NCBI GenBank assembly: GCA_029204225.1
Contig: CM055095.1
Coordinates: forward strand, 32,367,732-32,431,731
DNA length: 64,000 nt
Direction of reading: 5' to 3'
From: Diphasiastrum complanatum
Taxonomy: Eukaryota > Streptophyta > Lycopodiopsida > Lycopodiales > Lycopodiaceae
Shown here: in pieces, positions 10,973-22,627 of the stretch
Numbering within the stretch: position 1 is the stretch's first letter
Layout of the letters: each line of letters begins with the position of its first letter
Notes under the pieces: generated by a model
Seen by the model: only the letters and a program-made list of their open reading frames with translations
Databases searched by the model: none
Told to the model about the DNA's origin: nothing
Position numbers and translations under genes: made by a program

Positions 10973-11850
10973 AAAAGAAGGCTAGAAATAGAATCCCCCC
11001 ATTTTGCTGATTCTTTACCATTTCAAACTATCAATGTATGTACTGCATAGTATGGATCACAACAATAGGTATTAGGTGGGAATCTGGAGTTCCAAATCTC
11101 AAGTCAGGATTCATGATTGATTTTTAATTAATCATAATCTACATTGCTATATGCTAAAAAGCACTTCCTTTTGCCATAATAGAAGGCTAGAAATGAGATC
11201 CCCTTCCCAAAGGAAAACCCTAACACCATTTCACAGGTTTTTTCCTATTTCAAAATATCAATGCATGAACTATGCACAGAACCCACGGTTCTCAGAACCG
11301 TGGGTCCTGAGAACCGTGGGGTGAACTGTACCACGGTTCATGAACCGTGGTACGGTTCCTCTACTTAATTAATTTCCATTTTCCCCCCAAAACCCCTCCC
11401 AAGGCATTTTTGGTCCTCATTTCACAGATTTCCACATGGTCCTCAGATTTTTGGCATTACACAGATTTCACAGATACAAATGATTTCACAAATTTTTTTG
11501 GCCTTTCTTTTGCATATTTTTGGGGGTGGGAAACTAGGAATAAATTAATTAATTAATTGGACAGTTCACTACGGTTCAGGCTTAAATTTTTGGTGAACCG
11601 TACGGTTCACTGTACGGTTCTGAGAACCGTGGTGAACCATCCACGGTTCTCAAATTTTATGGTACTGTGTAGTATGGATCATAACAATAGATATTAGACG
11701 GGACTTGGGAGTTCCAACTGTCAAGCCAGGATTTAAGATCGATCGTTGATTAATTATAATTTACATTGTCTAAACACTAAAAAGCGCTTGTTTTTGCCAT
11801 AATAGAAGGCTAGAAATAAACACACACCCCCCCCCCCCCCCACCCCCAAG
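10973..11850. repeat. Tandem array of about 200-bp units, middle unit split by an insertion
   Basis: Units start at TTTTTGCCATAA near 10973, 11169 and 11791, each followed by AGAAGGCTAGAAAT. Unit 1 and unit 2 share GTATGGATCA, CAATAG and ATTAGG blocks and a TAATTAATCATAAT-like block. Unit 2 is 387 bp longer because of the palindromic insertion at 11277-11663. Unit 3 is only partly present. Confidence 0.75.
11277..11663. mobile_element. Palindrome-rich foldback/MITE-like insertion
   Basis: Both ends are made of repeated GAACCGTGG/CCACGGTTC words in alternating orientation: CCCACGGTTCTCAGAACCG on the left and GAACCATCCACGGTTCTC on the right. The middle (about 11360-11565) is AT-rich. Comparison with the uninterrupted tandem unit at 11030 places the insertion between ACTATGCA (11269-11276) and ACTGTGTA (11664-11671). 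These match at 6 of 8 positions and could be a decayed 8-bp TSD. No transposase is present and the exact ends are uncertain. Confidence 0.6.
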
Positions 11851-12004
11851 AAAAACCCTAAAACCATTTCGCCGTTTCTTTCCCGGGGTTGTCATTCCAA
11901 ATGAATTTCAAATATGTTTCAAACCCGTTTTGAAAAGGTCCACGAAATACATATTATGTCTTCAGCTATTTACCTTGCCCAACTATGTGGTTGTCTAAAT
12001 CCAG

Positions 12005-12256
12005 GATGCAGAAGCAAAAGCAAGGAAGCAATTCAAAGGCTTGTTCGATAAGAAACCAGGAGAAATTTCTTCTGTATCGTCAACGGATGTGAAGCCAGAT
12101 GGTCCTGAGGAAACTGTACACCCTGAAACAAAGCCACCTGAAGATTTGCCAGAGGTTGAGGAGCAAACTTTACATCCTGGAAAATTCTGGAGACTTTTCA
12201 ATTCAGGAACCAGTTTTTTTAAGAACATAGCAAGAAAAGGCTGTGCTATATTGTAA
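12005..12256 (+). CDS. PAS1: PAS1-like protein, terminal exon ending in CAIL
   Basis: This 252-bp exon (83 codons plus TAA) follows acceptor ATCCAG. It opens DAEAKARKQFKGLFDKKPGE, the most diagnostic PASTICCINO1 block I know, then an acidic, proline-rich linker, then FWRLFNSGTSFFKNIARKG and the last four residues CAIL. Flowering-plant PAS1 continues here into a hydrophobic C-terminal anchor. This protein instead stops with a canonical CaaX box, type L (predicted geranylgeranylation). A GTAAGG starting at 12253 overlaps the stop and could be a splice donor, which would remove the CaaX. AATAAA occurs at 12268. Confidence 0.78.
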   Translation, partial: DAEAKARKQFKGLFDKKPGEISSVSSTDVKPDGPEETVHPETKPPEDLPEVEEQTLHPGKFWRLFNSGTSFFKNIARKGCAIL

Positions 12257-12267
12257 GGTTCTTGCAG

Positions 12268-12273
12268 AATAAA
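12268..12273 (+). terminator. Possible polyadenylation signal AATAAA
   Basis: This perfect hexamer lies 12 bp after the PAS1-like stop codon. Its closeness to the stop is unusual but allowed in plants. There is no transcript evidence here. Confidence 0.3.
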
Positions 12274-13147
12274 TGCTTGATAATGTCATTTGCAACTTTC
12301 CATTTTGTTTCAACAGCCTTGGCTGCATGTCAAATGAGTTCTTCATATCAAGGCTATCGATGATGTAGTCAATCAATTGCTATTTAGTAAAGAAAACTGC
12401 GAGGTTTTTGGCGTCACATAGTTTTGGATATGTTTCTCACTCGGAGTACATTCCGGATAGTGAAATAAGATTAAAGAAGCGGTAACTGAGAAACACAATT
12501 TTTACCACAAAAAAATTAAGAGAGGATAAAGATACTTTGAGATGAATAAAATTTGAGAAAAGATGGACAAGTAAGATGTTTTGAGCTCAAATTGATCTTT
12601 GGATGTGTGGTATGGGGCAATTTACTACCTTAGTTGATCAAACATTTGCCTGATATATTTCTCGCTAATGCATTTTTGAAATTTTGTCAATGTTTCAAAT
12701 CTTGCAAAGAAAATTGCAAGAGTCAAATGCAAGCTGACATTCTAGTGTTTGGCCACATTATTTAACAGAGTGGACAGTTACTAACCACTTGAGTACAGAG
12801 CTTGTACAAATCTGCATATCAAAATGATGTAATCAGCTACAACAACAAATAAGTTGCAAGCTTAGAAATCCGTTCCGACCCTTTTGGGCTGGAACGTACT
12901 GGGTCGGAACGCTTTTTCCAAAATAAAAAAGACACGTATGGAAGTGCCACCTGCTGGCCACGATCTTCCTACTTCTTGATAATACATTGAGCGATGCTTG
13001 ATAATACATTGCAGGATGCTAGATATCAGAAACGGTGGGAAAACATACAGTTCAGGCAGAAACAAAATTGAAGTTACAATTAGTTGCTGTCAATTCCTGT
13101 CATATTTCTTCAAAGCCCCTGATTAATCTATGTACCAACAAGATTCA
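12274..13147. other. Downstream of PAS1: no gene seen
   Basis: This is probably 3' UTR followed by spacer. A motif block near 12868-12915 (GCTTAGAAA, then TTCCGACC, GGAACGTACTGGGTCGGAAC) recurs in direct orientation near 13868-13930, suggesting a small repeat family. A short local duplication (TTGATAATACATTG twice) lies at 12975-13015. Confidence 0.5.
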
Positions 13148-13554
13148 TCATTGCATTGGGATGAAAGTATTCGATTCCTCAAGAAGATTTCCTGAATACT
13201 TCAGCTTGCCCTGATTGATATCGGCCAACCTTTTCCTGCACTCCTTGGCCCAATGCCCAGGTTTATGGCAATAATAACATTTACCTTTCTTCTTTTTCTT
13301 GCCGGATGATTTCGCTTGATCACCAGAAGAGTTCTTGTTCACTTGTTCTTTTTCGTCTGCTTGCCTTTGCCTTTCACCCTCAAGGCTTTGTCCACATCGC
13401 CCTTGACTTGGCCCTTATAGAGCTCCTGTCGTTGTTCTTCTTGCAGCATGATCTTGTGCACATATTCAGATGACTGGCCCTGTTTCTTCGTTGAATGGTG
13501 GGCTCCACTCAAAGAAAACATTATGCTTGTTAGTTCTAAGCATGAAACTTTCAT
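13148..13554 (-). pseudogene. Copia gag fragment with CCHC knuckle
   Basis: On the minus strand two overlapping frames, offset by one shift near 13340, read LQEEQRQELYKGQ, then a KGKGKQTKKNK-rich stretch, then a basic linker and CYYCHKPGHWAKECRKR. That is the C-x2-C-x4-H-x4-C nucleocapsid knuckle. Order and composition match the C-terminal part of Ty1/copia Gag. No protease or LTR is attached. It is flanked by the GGTCGGAAC-type repeats. Confidence 0.75.
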
Positions 13555-16500
13555 CTGAATTCGAACTCAGAAACCAAAAAGAAGAGGAAACTAGTGTCTC
13601 ATGGAATGCAAGATGGTCTTACAAATGTTAAACTTTAGTGGTTTGACATATTTGAACAAATTTTTCACGCATGGAAGATCAACACAATTTCGTTACTAGC
13701 TGCCCTTTCGGTTACACTGAATGGATTTTCCTCACATGTTTGTTATAACAACCTGTGTCATTGAATTGACTTGTCCTTCCAATATGGATATCCACAAATT
13801 TGATCTATTCATACAAAAGAATCACGTTTTCTTTTGTATCTTTTCACCATAGATGGAAGCTTAGAAACCCAGTCTGACCATTTACGGTCGGAACATACTG
13901 TACGTTCCAGAATGTATTAGGTCGGAACATTTTTTTCTTTTAAATGCTAATTTCATTTGCGAGCTTCGATTCATTGAACTCGCTAAAATTATCTGTTTAT
14001 GGAATGCCTAAATGAAACAAAAACCCAGCACAACAATTTCTGGTTTTTCTTTTTGTACATGTGCCATGCCCCCACTCTCATGTGAGGGCCGGAGGGCTGG
14101 AAATTGACTAAATTGAGATACTCACTTCTCACCTGTGAAAAAATGTTAAACAGTCCATAACTTGAAAAGATTAACCAATGATAATAGAAGAACAAAATGT
14201 CTTGCCTACAAGTCAAAAGGTACTAAAGAGATCACTATTATGATGTTGTTGATTACCACTTCATATTCATGGCGTGATTTTAGCTTCAAAAACTACTGTG
14301 ATCAGCTGTAAGAAAACAGGCTGGCATCAAGCAATTTTTAGCTTTGATGGGCTTTGAAAGAAAACTTATAGAATGGAGACACCATTTCTTTTAGTTTCTG
14401 AAACTCTATAGAATGGAGTCATTTCTTTTAGTTTCTGAAATTGCAAAAGCTTCAGAGCACCTACTATCAATGCAAAACATTGCTCATGGTAGGTGATTCA
14501 AATGTGAAGAAATCCCTTCATAACTGAGAGATTTATTCTCATGGTGGCCATAAGGCTGCAATGTTTGGTGTACTCTTTCAGAAGTCCATGTCATAAGCAT
14601 GCTTTTGTCTGTCAATTATTCATAGCATTGACTAATGCTATTTTGAATGACAAAGCAATCCCACTACAAGACATCTACAAGGTGGCATGACACAAATGTT
14701 CCTCCAACGGGTTTATTTCTCTTTCTAAAAAAGAAAGGCATCATGCTTGCAAGGGTTTCAATGTCTGTCAATAGAGCATAATGTATCAACTGCAAAAGTC
14801 TTCTGCACAAGCATGACTATGATCTGAGAAGACTAAGATGTCACAGTGTCTATTTCAAAGCTTGATGCGGACAACAAGCTACTACAATCACATACGTGCA
14901 AGCATTGTCTAGAATCCAGACAACCAGAAATTGCAAAACAAATGACCATTAAAAGAAATTCATCAGAAAAAACGAACCAGAGTGAATTGCATTATAATAC
15001 AGTAAAATCTGCTTGACCAGAAAGGTCTGCTATAGATGTTCAGCACTGTCCAGAATCCAGACAACAAGAAATTGCAAAACAAAGAGTTATGAATTTTTAT
15101 TTTATTTTTCCTGGCCACATTCCGTTCTCGAATGCGTTCCGGAATGGGCAACTATGGATCGAAGCATGGAACATTCATTGGGAGATGGTGTTAGATGTCT
15201 TCAAAGATGTGATGAGGATAGATGAGACAATCCAATGTGCCTTTGATTTCATCCCTTTCTTGTCACTATCACTTTTCACATGGTTTTATTAAAAGATTGC
15301 TTTTATTAGAAGTTATCTCCAAGAGACATAATTATAAAAATGAAGGTGGCCTACTAAAAATTCATCTAGCAAGTCTATTGCAACAAACTTGTGTGAAACT
15401 GTGATCTCTGATTGCTGCTATTTCTGTTAAGATGTTTAAACCAGGCAAATCAAGAAGAGTTGAAATTAGTTTTACAAATTTAGTTTTTTCTTGTGGAGAG
15501 AGAGAGAGAGAGAGATGTGCCCTCATCTCTAATGCCCTATTCTCAAGTCTTTTCCACCTATGAAGAGGATTTATCTCATTAAGCTAGACTATTAGAGACA
15601 CATTGGCCTATTTTCACACTACTGTTCCATTTACATTGGCAAGCCTCTAGTATTGACAAATAAAGTTAGCATTATAATTTTATCTTTTCAATACCCCTCT
15701 TCATGACAACTTTGTTGAAGCTTGAACATTATGTCGTGAAATACTCAAGCACACTAAGCAACTTGGGTGATTGCTTGCATGCTCTTCTTGTGCACATTTG
15801 TGGATTGTATGCATGACTTTAATAGTTAGGTCAAACATATTCACTTACTGTGTGTTGTCTCATGACACTTTCGTGAAGTCCACTTTTGCCATTATTTAGG
15901 GTTGGTTTTTAGCATTTACATCATTTCTCCTTAAGGTTTTCGTGGTGTTGCAGACTCCATTGGCCACAGTCAATTATTGACAGATTGGCACCAATAGTAG
16001 ATAGTTGCTTACCTCCAACCTTTAAGAAATAGGCATACGCTTCACATGAACAGAGTAAAACCACTTGAATTAAAATTTGAAATATTTAGTTCAAGTATGG
16101 GAACTTGAGAAGGGGTACATGAATTGCAAACCTCACTTCACAATTTTGAAACTTTTCAAGCTCATTCCAGAAGTTCCAAAATAACATTAATGTTTTTTGT
16201 TGGATGGCATCATTTATTTAAACCATCATGAAGAAATGGTCCTTCCTCCTGGGATTGCACTCGGTCTAAAGAGCTTAAATCTTCAAAAAGTGACTTCATC
16301 CTGTTGTAGAAACGTGTAAGATTTGAGGTATGTTTCAAAAATTTTAAAACTAGATTCTAGAATGCCTCAAAACGATCCATGGTTTTTTTACTTCCCTATG
16401 ATAATGACAAAGAATGCCAGTTTCAACCAAGATCCGATCCATCCACAGGAATTTGGACTCTTTTTCTGAGGTTGGAATCATGGGCACCAAGCCACATCAT

Positions 16501-17280
16501 AGCACATCGCTTGGGACAGGGCAGTATTCTATCACATTTATCGACAGTTGCCTCACATCTTCACGCAAAATGCAGATGAGAATTCGCTTACTTTTAATAG
16601 AGCTTCATGTCAGGTTTGTTCATGATGGACAGATCTGGTTCATCTTCTCTTTTGAATGCTTGGCTTCCATTCATGATCCTTCAAGTCTGTTTTTAGACAT
16701 CTCCTACACATGCAAGCCAATGGCAAATGGGTTTTATGTTCAGATAGGTGGCCTCCTCACGAGTTGCAGCAGCAATTGAAAAGAAGTTGTTCTAATGTGA
16801 AGCTTGATCTTCCAGCGACCATAGAGGCTACCTCTCACACATCAAGCTGCTGAAAACGTTCTTTCACGTGCATCTAAATTTGTGATAGACTAATCAGAAA
16901 AACAATTGCATAGAGCTACATTCCCAATGGACTTAGCATCCTTACAAGAAACAATGCTCACCACCATTGTTTCAGATCCAAAGCTCAATCTTTCTTTCAC
17001 AGATTTCAACCTACATTCTACACACTTTTTAGCAGAGAATTAAGCAAGATGTTCTTGCTCTTATGCCATCACGGTGTGCATCCTTGTACAATAACAATTG
17101 ACCTAATTTTGTTTTTTTCTTGCAAAATCATTAAGTTACTATCAGATTTTCACAAAATGTACAAAAGCAGAGTATAACATCAACCCAAGGTTGATCAAGT
17201 CATTTCCCCGAAAAGGGAAAACTATACAATGCATAATGAAAATAGGACCATCAGCACACCGCATAGGAAGGGCAGTCCAA
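13555..17280. other. Long stretch without a supportable gene
   Basis: Contents noted: a direct repeat, period 141 bp, of AGAATCCAGACAAC...GAAATTGCAAAACAAA (14911 and 15052); a GA-run at about 15497-15516; and a local duplication of TATAGAATGGAG with TTTCTTTTAGTTTCTGAAA near 14370-14440. At 16400-17000 the minus strand shows short segments vaguely like F-box/kelch proteins, broken by many stops. I could not confirm any family. Confidence 0.4.
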
Positions 17281-17378
17281 TAGTTAGCAGGAAATCTACC
17301 AGTAGTAATAGGCTAGGCTATATAGCAGCTAGAAGATGCATAGCAAACCAAAAGCACCTAGAGGCGGAAAGTGGAGTT
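17281..17378 (+). repeat. Segment shared with 25913-25995, upstream of a Copia LTR
   Basis: GGAAATCTACCA(G/T)TAGTAATA, GCAGCTAGAAGATGCATAG and the following CACCTAGAG block occur here and again at 25913-25995, each immediately before the related LTR. Shared flank plus shared LTR points to segmental duplication, or to this being the 3' end of the element's internal region with each LTR a 3' LTR. Confidence 0.65.
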
Positions 17379-17912
17379 TGTAAAAATTGTCAATTTGGCT
17401 ATTTGGAGGCCAAACTTAGATTTCAACTTAGAAATTTATTTATTTATGTCAATAAGGCTTAAAAATAGTGTCTTTACTATTTTGAGCAAATAGGTGAAAT
17501 GATAAGGTTTGATTTGGACCTATTTCTATTGGTTGATTTAGATACATTGAATCTCGTCAAGTAAAACTATGTTTTTTGGTAAGCATTTGGAAACTACCAA
17601 TTAGGGCAATATTTGGCAAGTGACCAAATGACATTTTGCTGTTATATATAGTAGGACTAGCATGGAGAAACTTATCAAATGTTCTCATTGTCTTTGGAGA
17701 GCTTTCTTCTTCTATCCTCTTGTCTTCTTCTATCCCTTCTCTCCTGATATTGGTGCGATTGGATTTTATCATTCAATGTGTATTTTTCATGATTTTACTT
17801 AACCTCATGCTAGAATGGAGATTTTCTACATTGTTGATGTTGTGTGATGTGCACTCAATCTAGCCAAAGATCATGGATCCAATTATGTCATCATTGGATC
17901 TGATTTTTCACA
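17379..17912 (+). mobile_element. Copia LTR (family A), 534 bp
   Basis: It begins TGTAAAAATTGTCAATTTGG and ends TGATTTTTCACA, followed directly by a tRNA-iMet primer-binding site. Start and end resemble the LTRs of the Copia elements at 42723 and 61101. It contains TATATATAG near 17643. A related 628-bp copy lies at 25996. Confidence 0.75.
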
Positions 17913-17924
17913 TGGTATCAAAGC
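17913..17924 (+). promoter_or_regulatory. Copia primer-binding site
   Basis: TGGTATCAAAGC matches the 3' end complement of initiator tRNA-Met (TGGTATCAGAGC) at 11 of 12 positions. It lies directly after the LTR CA terminus. Confidence 0.75.
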
Positions 17925-18714
17925 AAATTACAGGCTGAAATTGGAGGTAGTGCCAAATTTATTGCTAAATTTGAGGGCGCCACTAATTATAGTGAGAGAT
18001 GAGTGTTGTCTTGATCAAATCTAGTAATTTCATAGGTAGAAAGTGTTGGGTCATTGATACACAAGTTCCATTTGTTGGTGAATAGATCATTCTTCTAGAA
18101 TCTAGATCAAGAAGTCTAGTTTTGCATATACATTTTGATTCTTTCAATAGTATGAATGTTTTTGAATTCTCAAAGTTTGAATAAGATCTCTTGTGGCAAA
18201 GGCTTCTAACCTTTTCAAGAGTGCTTCTACTGTATTTGGGTCATTTCATGTGTAGAAAGTAGATCTTTGTGATCATTAGCATGTTGTAGGTCAAATTGGT
18301 AAAAAAATAGCCTATTTTTAGTTCTTGTGGTTGGGTCATCGATACACAAGTTCCATTTGTTGGTGATAGATCATTCTTCTAGAATCTAAATCAAGAAGTC
18401 TAGTTTTGCATATAGATTTTGATTCTTTCAATAGCATGAATGTTTTTGAATTCTCAAAGTTTGAATAGGATCTCTTGTGGCAAAGGCTTCTATCTTTTTC
18501 AAGAGTGTCTTCAAGATCTTTTAGGTTCAATATTCATTCTATTGTGGTCATTTGTTGTTGATCAAAATTTATCAATTATATGTGTTGTTGACTAGTGAGA
18601 TTAAGAGAGACATTTGTGTAGTTCCAAATCTTTGTGATTTCATCTTGATTTCATTTGTTAAAGATTCGAGTGAGTGATAAGTGCATTGAAACGAGTTGAA
18701 GAAGTTTGATCATC
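17925..18714 (+). other. Copia family A leader with internal duplication
   Basis: This untranslated leader separates PBS and gag. A block of about 165 bp is duplicated: GGGTCATTGATACACAAG... at 18048 and GGGTCATCGATACACAAG... at 18333 (period 285), both ending in CTTGTGGCAAAGGCTTCTA. The remaining sequence is repeated in part at 26636-26825 after the sister LTR. Confidence 0.65.
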
Positions 18715-18890
18715 ATGGCAAACCAAGGAGGGTTCTTGTTGGAGAGCAATGATAGGCTTAAGCAACTACTTAATATGGAAGGTAAGGATGGAATCCTTGC
18801 TAACTATGAATGATATGATGGATATTGTGTTAGGTATTGAAGAGGAACCTAATATGAGGTATCATCTCAGTTGGTACTCACTTTTTTTTG
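18715..18890 (+). pseudogene. Copia gag N-terminus, truncated
   Basis: ATG at 18715 opens MANQGGFLLESNDRLKQ, matching the N-terminus of the other Copia Gag proteins in this window (LEANDR at 43974, LESSER at 62928). A frameshift near 18800 is followed by MMDIVLGIEEEPN. The sequence is cut at about 18890 by an LTR of another Copia family. Confidence 0.7.
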
Positions 18891-18897
18891 AAGGGTT

Positions 18898-19390
18898 TGT
18901 CATAAAATCGCGTGTGTGGGCGTGAGCGGCAGCGGAAGCTTGAGGATTGGAGCGCGACGTGTAGGAACGGAAACACAACAGTTAGCAGCAGAATTATTCA
19001 AGTAGAAGAATTCATACAGAATGCGCAAATGAACGACACAATAGTGAGACAAAAATTGCACTCTGATAAATATAAACAATGAGTACAATAGCTTGAAGTA
19101 ATACCTTCAGCTTGTTGAGCGTGATAACGTTGACTACAAAAAAAAAAAAAACTTTGATTGAAAGAAAAATTCAATTAGCTCAATTCAAGACTTAACACTT
19201 ACATAGCTTGAATCAGCTAATATTTAGATTTACAAGTGTCGAGGAACAACATATCTTACAAGCCTTTAATGCTATTTACGCTAGTCTTTGCATATGTACA
19301 AAGTTGGTAACCGTCGACCACCTTTGGGATATTTGGTTGTCCAGCTGTTTTAGGATTGCTGATAAGTTGGCGACGTCGGTCAGCTAATGT
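18898..19390 (-). mobile_element. Diverged LTR of the C3 Copia family
   Basis: The + strand starts TGTCATAAAATC and carries GGAACGGAAACAC, TTGCACTCTGATAAATAT, GAGTACAAT and GTTGAGCGTGATAACGTTG in the same order as the LTR at 24345-24851 (minus orientation). Its right end is blurred near 19390. No PBS or coding region is attached, so it is a fragment or a solo LTR. Confidence 0.55.
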
Positions 19391-19799
19391 AGCAAAATGC
19401 AAAAAAGCAAGAAAACCCAAGGTTCCCTTAGACTGAAGGTATGCAACTCCTGAAGTTGCCCTTACACCAAAGGTATGTAAATCCCTAAGACGCCCTTAGA
19501 TTTAAGATAGCGAAGAAGGCGAAAAAGGTGCCTTACATCAAAGGCAGTGAAGAAGGCAAAGGTGGTTTATGTGTCTATGCATGTTTAGTGTTTATGTTTA
19601 GTGTCCGTCAACGCTACAAAGAATCTATCGATCTTTTTGTTTGTTGCTATAACTACTGTGACCAGCTACATAACATTCAAAAGGTATCATGCGTTGAAGT
19701 GCTCACAACATAGACGCTAGGGAAGTTGCCTATTCAGACGCCGATCACCGTAGCCAAGCCCGCCAATCTCCTTTTCCTTGTTCATTGTAGATCTTTAGA
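19391..19799 (+). other. Possible leader of the endogenous caulimovirid fragment
   Basis: About 400 bp without a coding frame precede the movement-protein region. The repeated words CCTTAGA/CCTTACA with GAAGGCGAAAAAGG are local near-repeats. AAAGGTATCATGCG near 19680 only weakly resembles an initiator-tRNA primer site. I do not claim it as one. Confidence 0.3.
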
Positions 19800-20566
19800 A
19801 TGGTAGTATCAAAATTTAAGAAAATCTATAGATCTCTTGCTAGCGTAACCCTCATTTCGGAAGAAGCTGAAGCTCAGGCTCAATGGACCTTGCCTATATT
19901 TTTTCCATCTCAAGTTTATCAGCATAAATCTTTGTTCAAACTTCATGCATCCACCTTTTCCTAGATAACCGATCTATTGCCCAGTTACCTATTGATTCCA
20001 CCCAACAATTCATACAACCTACACAAATCTGAGAGGAAGGCAGAAAAGCCGCGATCACATAAATTTACAATTTCATCCATATTGGTCTTATCCAAGTAGG
20101 AATAAACCCTTTGTTTCGAAAAGGCTTATCAGTATCTTGTCTCATTGCCATCTTAGACACCCGACACAGACAATTCAAAGACCAATTTAGCGGCGGATGC
20201 GAGGGAAACCTTGCAAATGGACCAGTATACTTTGAGATCAAGCTGAGTTACTATATCTCATTAACAGACCCATATTTTCATGAGATACTCATTCTCTACA
20301 TTAAGATCTCTGGAATTGATCTTAAATACTAGTTCGACAATCTAGAAGTTGCATTCTCACTATTAGGGAGAGCAATCAACACAAGAATGCACGCAGTCTA
20401 TGAAGGACTAGCTAAATCTAATTGTGTTGCTTAAGGACAAGACATCTTGATCAAAACAAATAAGCAAAATCAAATATTGACATGCGAACAAATATCATGG
20501 AAAAATGTTCAATTGCCAGAAGATTGGCATATTGATATAACACCCACTCTCCAGAATGAGATCAGA
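19800..20566 (+). pseudogene. Endogenous caulimovirid movement-protein region (copy 1), broken
   Basis: ATG at 19800 opens a frame with stops. After a shift the stretch at about 20080-20330 carries the 30K-superfamily plant-virus movement-protein signature: LIAILDTRHRQFKD, then NGPVYFEIKLSYY, then SLTDPYF. This is the order in Caulimoviridae. Downstream, ISWKNVQLPEDWHID (about 20494-20540) matches the end of the movement region in petu/florendovirus-like sequences. At least two frameshifts and several stops are present. It is an old integrated copy, not a virus genome. Nearest known genus is undetermined. Confidence 0.65.
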
Positions 20567-21058
20567 CCACCACGACCGATAACACCTTCGCCATATGTTG
20601 AAAATCCATCCTTTGCCCCACCTACTCCAACATTACGAAAAACAGCTTCCCAAAGAATCAAGCAATCTCGAAATATTTGTGTGCATGAAAGTCATCCAAC
20701 TGATCCGACCATATGCAAGCATTGCTAGTGCCCATCAATGACCAGTCAATGTGTAGCACACAATATCCTCTAAACATGATTGATGTATTAGAATCAAGTA
20801 CTTGGCCACAAACATGTTTGATATCAGATACCCTGACATTCTCTGCGGAGCAAAGAGTACACAATTTCCAATCTAAAGCATTGTCTGATATTGCCCAAAA
20901 AATTGACAGTTTGACTACTTGTCTTGGTCCCTACACACCTGAGATTACTCTTTCCAATTCCATCTTTACGTTTTCCACTCCTCCCCCACAACAGATTCCA
21001 AATTAATGTTATCCGCTCAACATGCTTCGAGTTTCCTCCACTCCTAGTACATCTGGTA
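20567..21058 (+). pseudogene. Caulimovirid sequence downstream of the movement region (copy 1)
   Basis: Two frames (to 20728 and from 20713) carry a proline-rich linker (SPYVENPSFAPPTPTLRK), then DIAQKIDSLTTCLGPYTPEI. The same blocks occur at 25120-25700 (minus) and 29500-30010 (+). Position after the movement protein suggests a coat-protein N-terminal region, by inference only. It is cut at about 21058 by the Copia on the minus strand. Confidence 0.5.
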
Positions 21059-21832
<774 letters not shown>

Positions 21833-22627
21833 TAGTGGGCTGGACCCATGTCAGTCATTTTGTATTCTTTGGCCAACATGCAGTTCATTTCCTTCATCAA
21901 ATTCAGATTGTTACTAAATAACATCCACATAGAGAGTGATGATGATGAAGAAACTTGATACAGACTTGAAGTAAACATTCGAGTCTGCTGAGTTTGGAAT
22001 GAAACCATTCTCAATAAAAAATACGTTGATTTTTTGGAACTAGGCCCTGGGTGACTATTTCAGCCCATAGAGTGCCTTGTGGATTTTGCACACAAGGTGT
22101 TGCTTATTCCTCAGCTCATATTCTTTTGGCTGTGACATAAAGATATTCTCAATGGTTTCGTTAAGAAAGGCGGTCTGGACATCCATCTGATGGACCTCGA
22201 GATCTTATGTGGCTGCAAAGGAGAGTAATAGATGGATCGAAGCATACATGATGGCTGGGCTGAATGTATTGAAATAATCCAGATCTGGAATCTGGAAGTA
22301 GCCTTTAGTGACTAGCTTGGCTTTATATCGATGCAGCCTTCCTTTTAGCATCGTACTTCGCCTTGAATATCCATTTGCATGGAATCAGATTTTTTTTCCT
22401 TTGGTAGCTTAGTGACTATCCACGTTTGAGTCTCTATCAGGGAATCAAATTCAGTGTCCATCGTTGCTTTCTATTGATCAGCATCAGGCATAGACATCGG
22501 TTGTAGACATTGCCTCCGATACTGTGTTTGGTTCCTAAATGAAATAGCAGGCTGCATCGTCCATAAATCTGGATGGAGGTTGTCTTGGTTAATTTGATCT
22601 TCTTGGTTGAGTCTCAACCCCCTGATG
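21833..22627 (-). pseudogene. Copia C3 reverse transcriptase, heavily broken
   Basis: On the minus strand, short frames read FLNETIENIFMSQPKEYEL, HKALYGLK and a catalytic region LYVDVI followed by stops at about 21920, where Copia has YVDD. Then come MKEMNCMLAKEYKMTDMG and YCLGIKI. The second catalytic Asp is lost, so this RT could not work even if the frame were open. Confidence 0.7.

Larger units (their letters stand above)
9663..12004 (+). other. Last intron of the PAS1-like gene, repeat-rich
   Basis: This 2,342-bp intron is bounded by GT and AG and has the same phase on both sides. It contains two independent tandem duplications (9765-10526 and 10973-11850) and a palindrome-rich insertion (11277-11663). 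There is also a C-run of about 18 near 11827-11841 and long T-runs. No coding frame of interest is present. Confidence 0.6.

Noticed and set aside
12868-13940. Terminal repeats of one element enclosing the Copia gag fragment
   Set aside because: The GGTCGGAAC-type blocks are in direct orientation, too short and diverged, with no TSD; only noted as a repeat pair.
16379-16779. Overlapping + frames of 66 and 121 codons, and a vague F-box/kelch look on the minus strand
   Set aside because: The + frames have no recognised domain. The minus-strand resemblance needs many frame changes, too weak to call.
19800-21058. Possible intact or reactivatable caulimovirus
   Set aside because: Only part of the genome is present in each copy, frames are broken by stops and shifts, and no RT/RNase H of viral type was seen.
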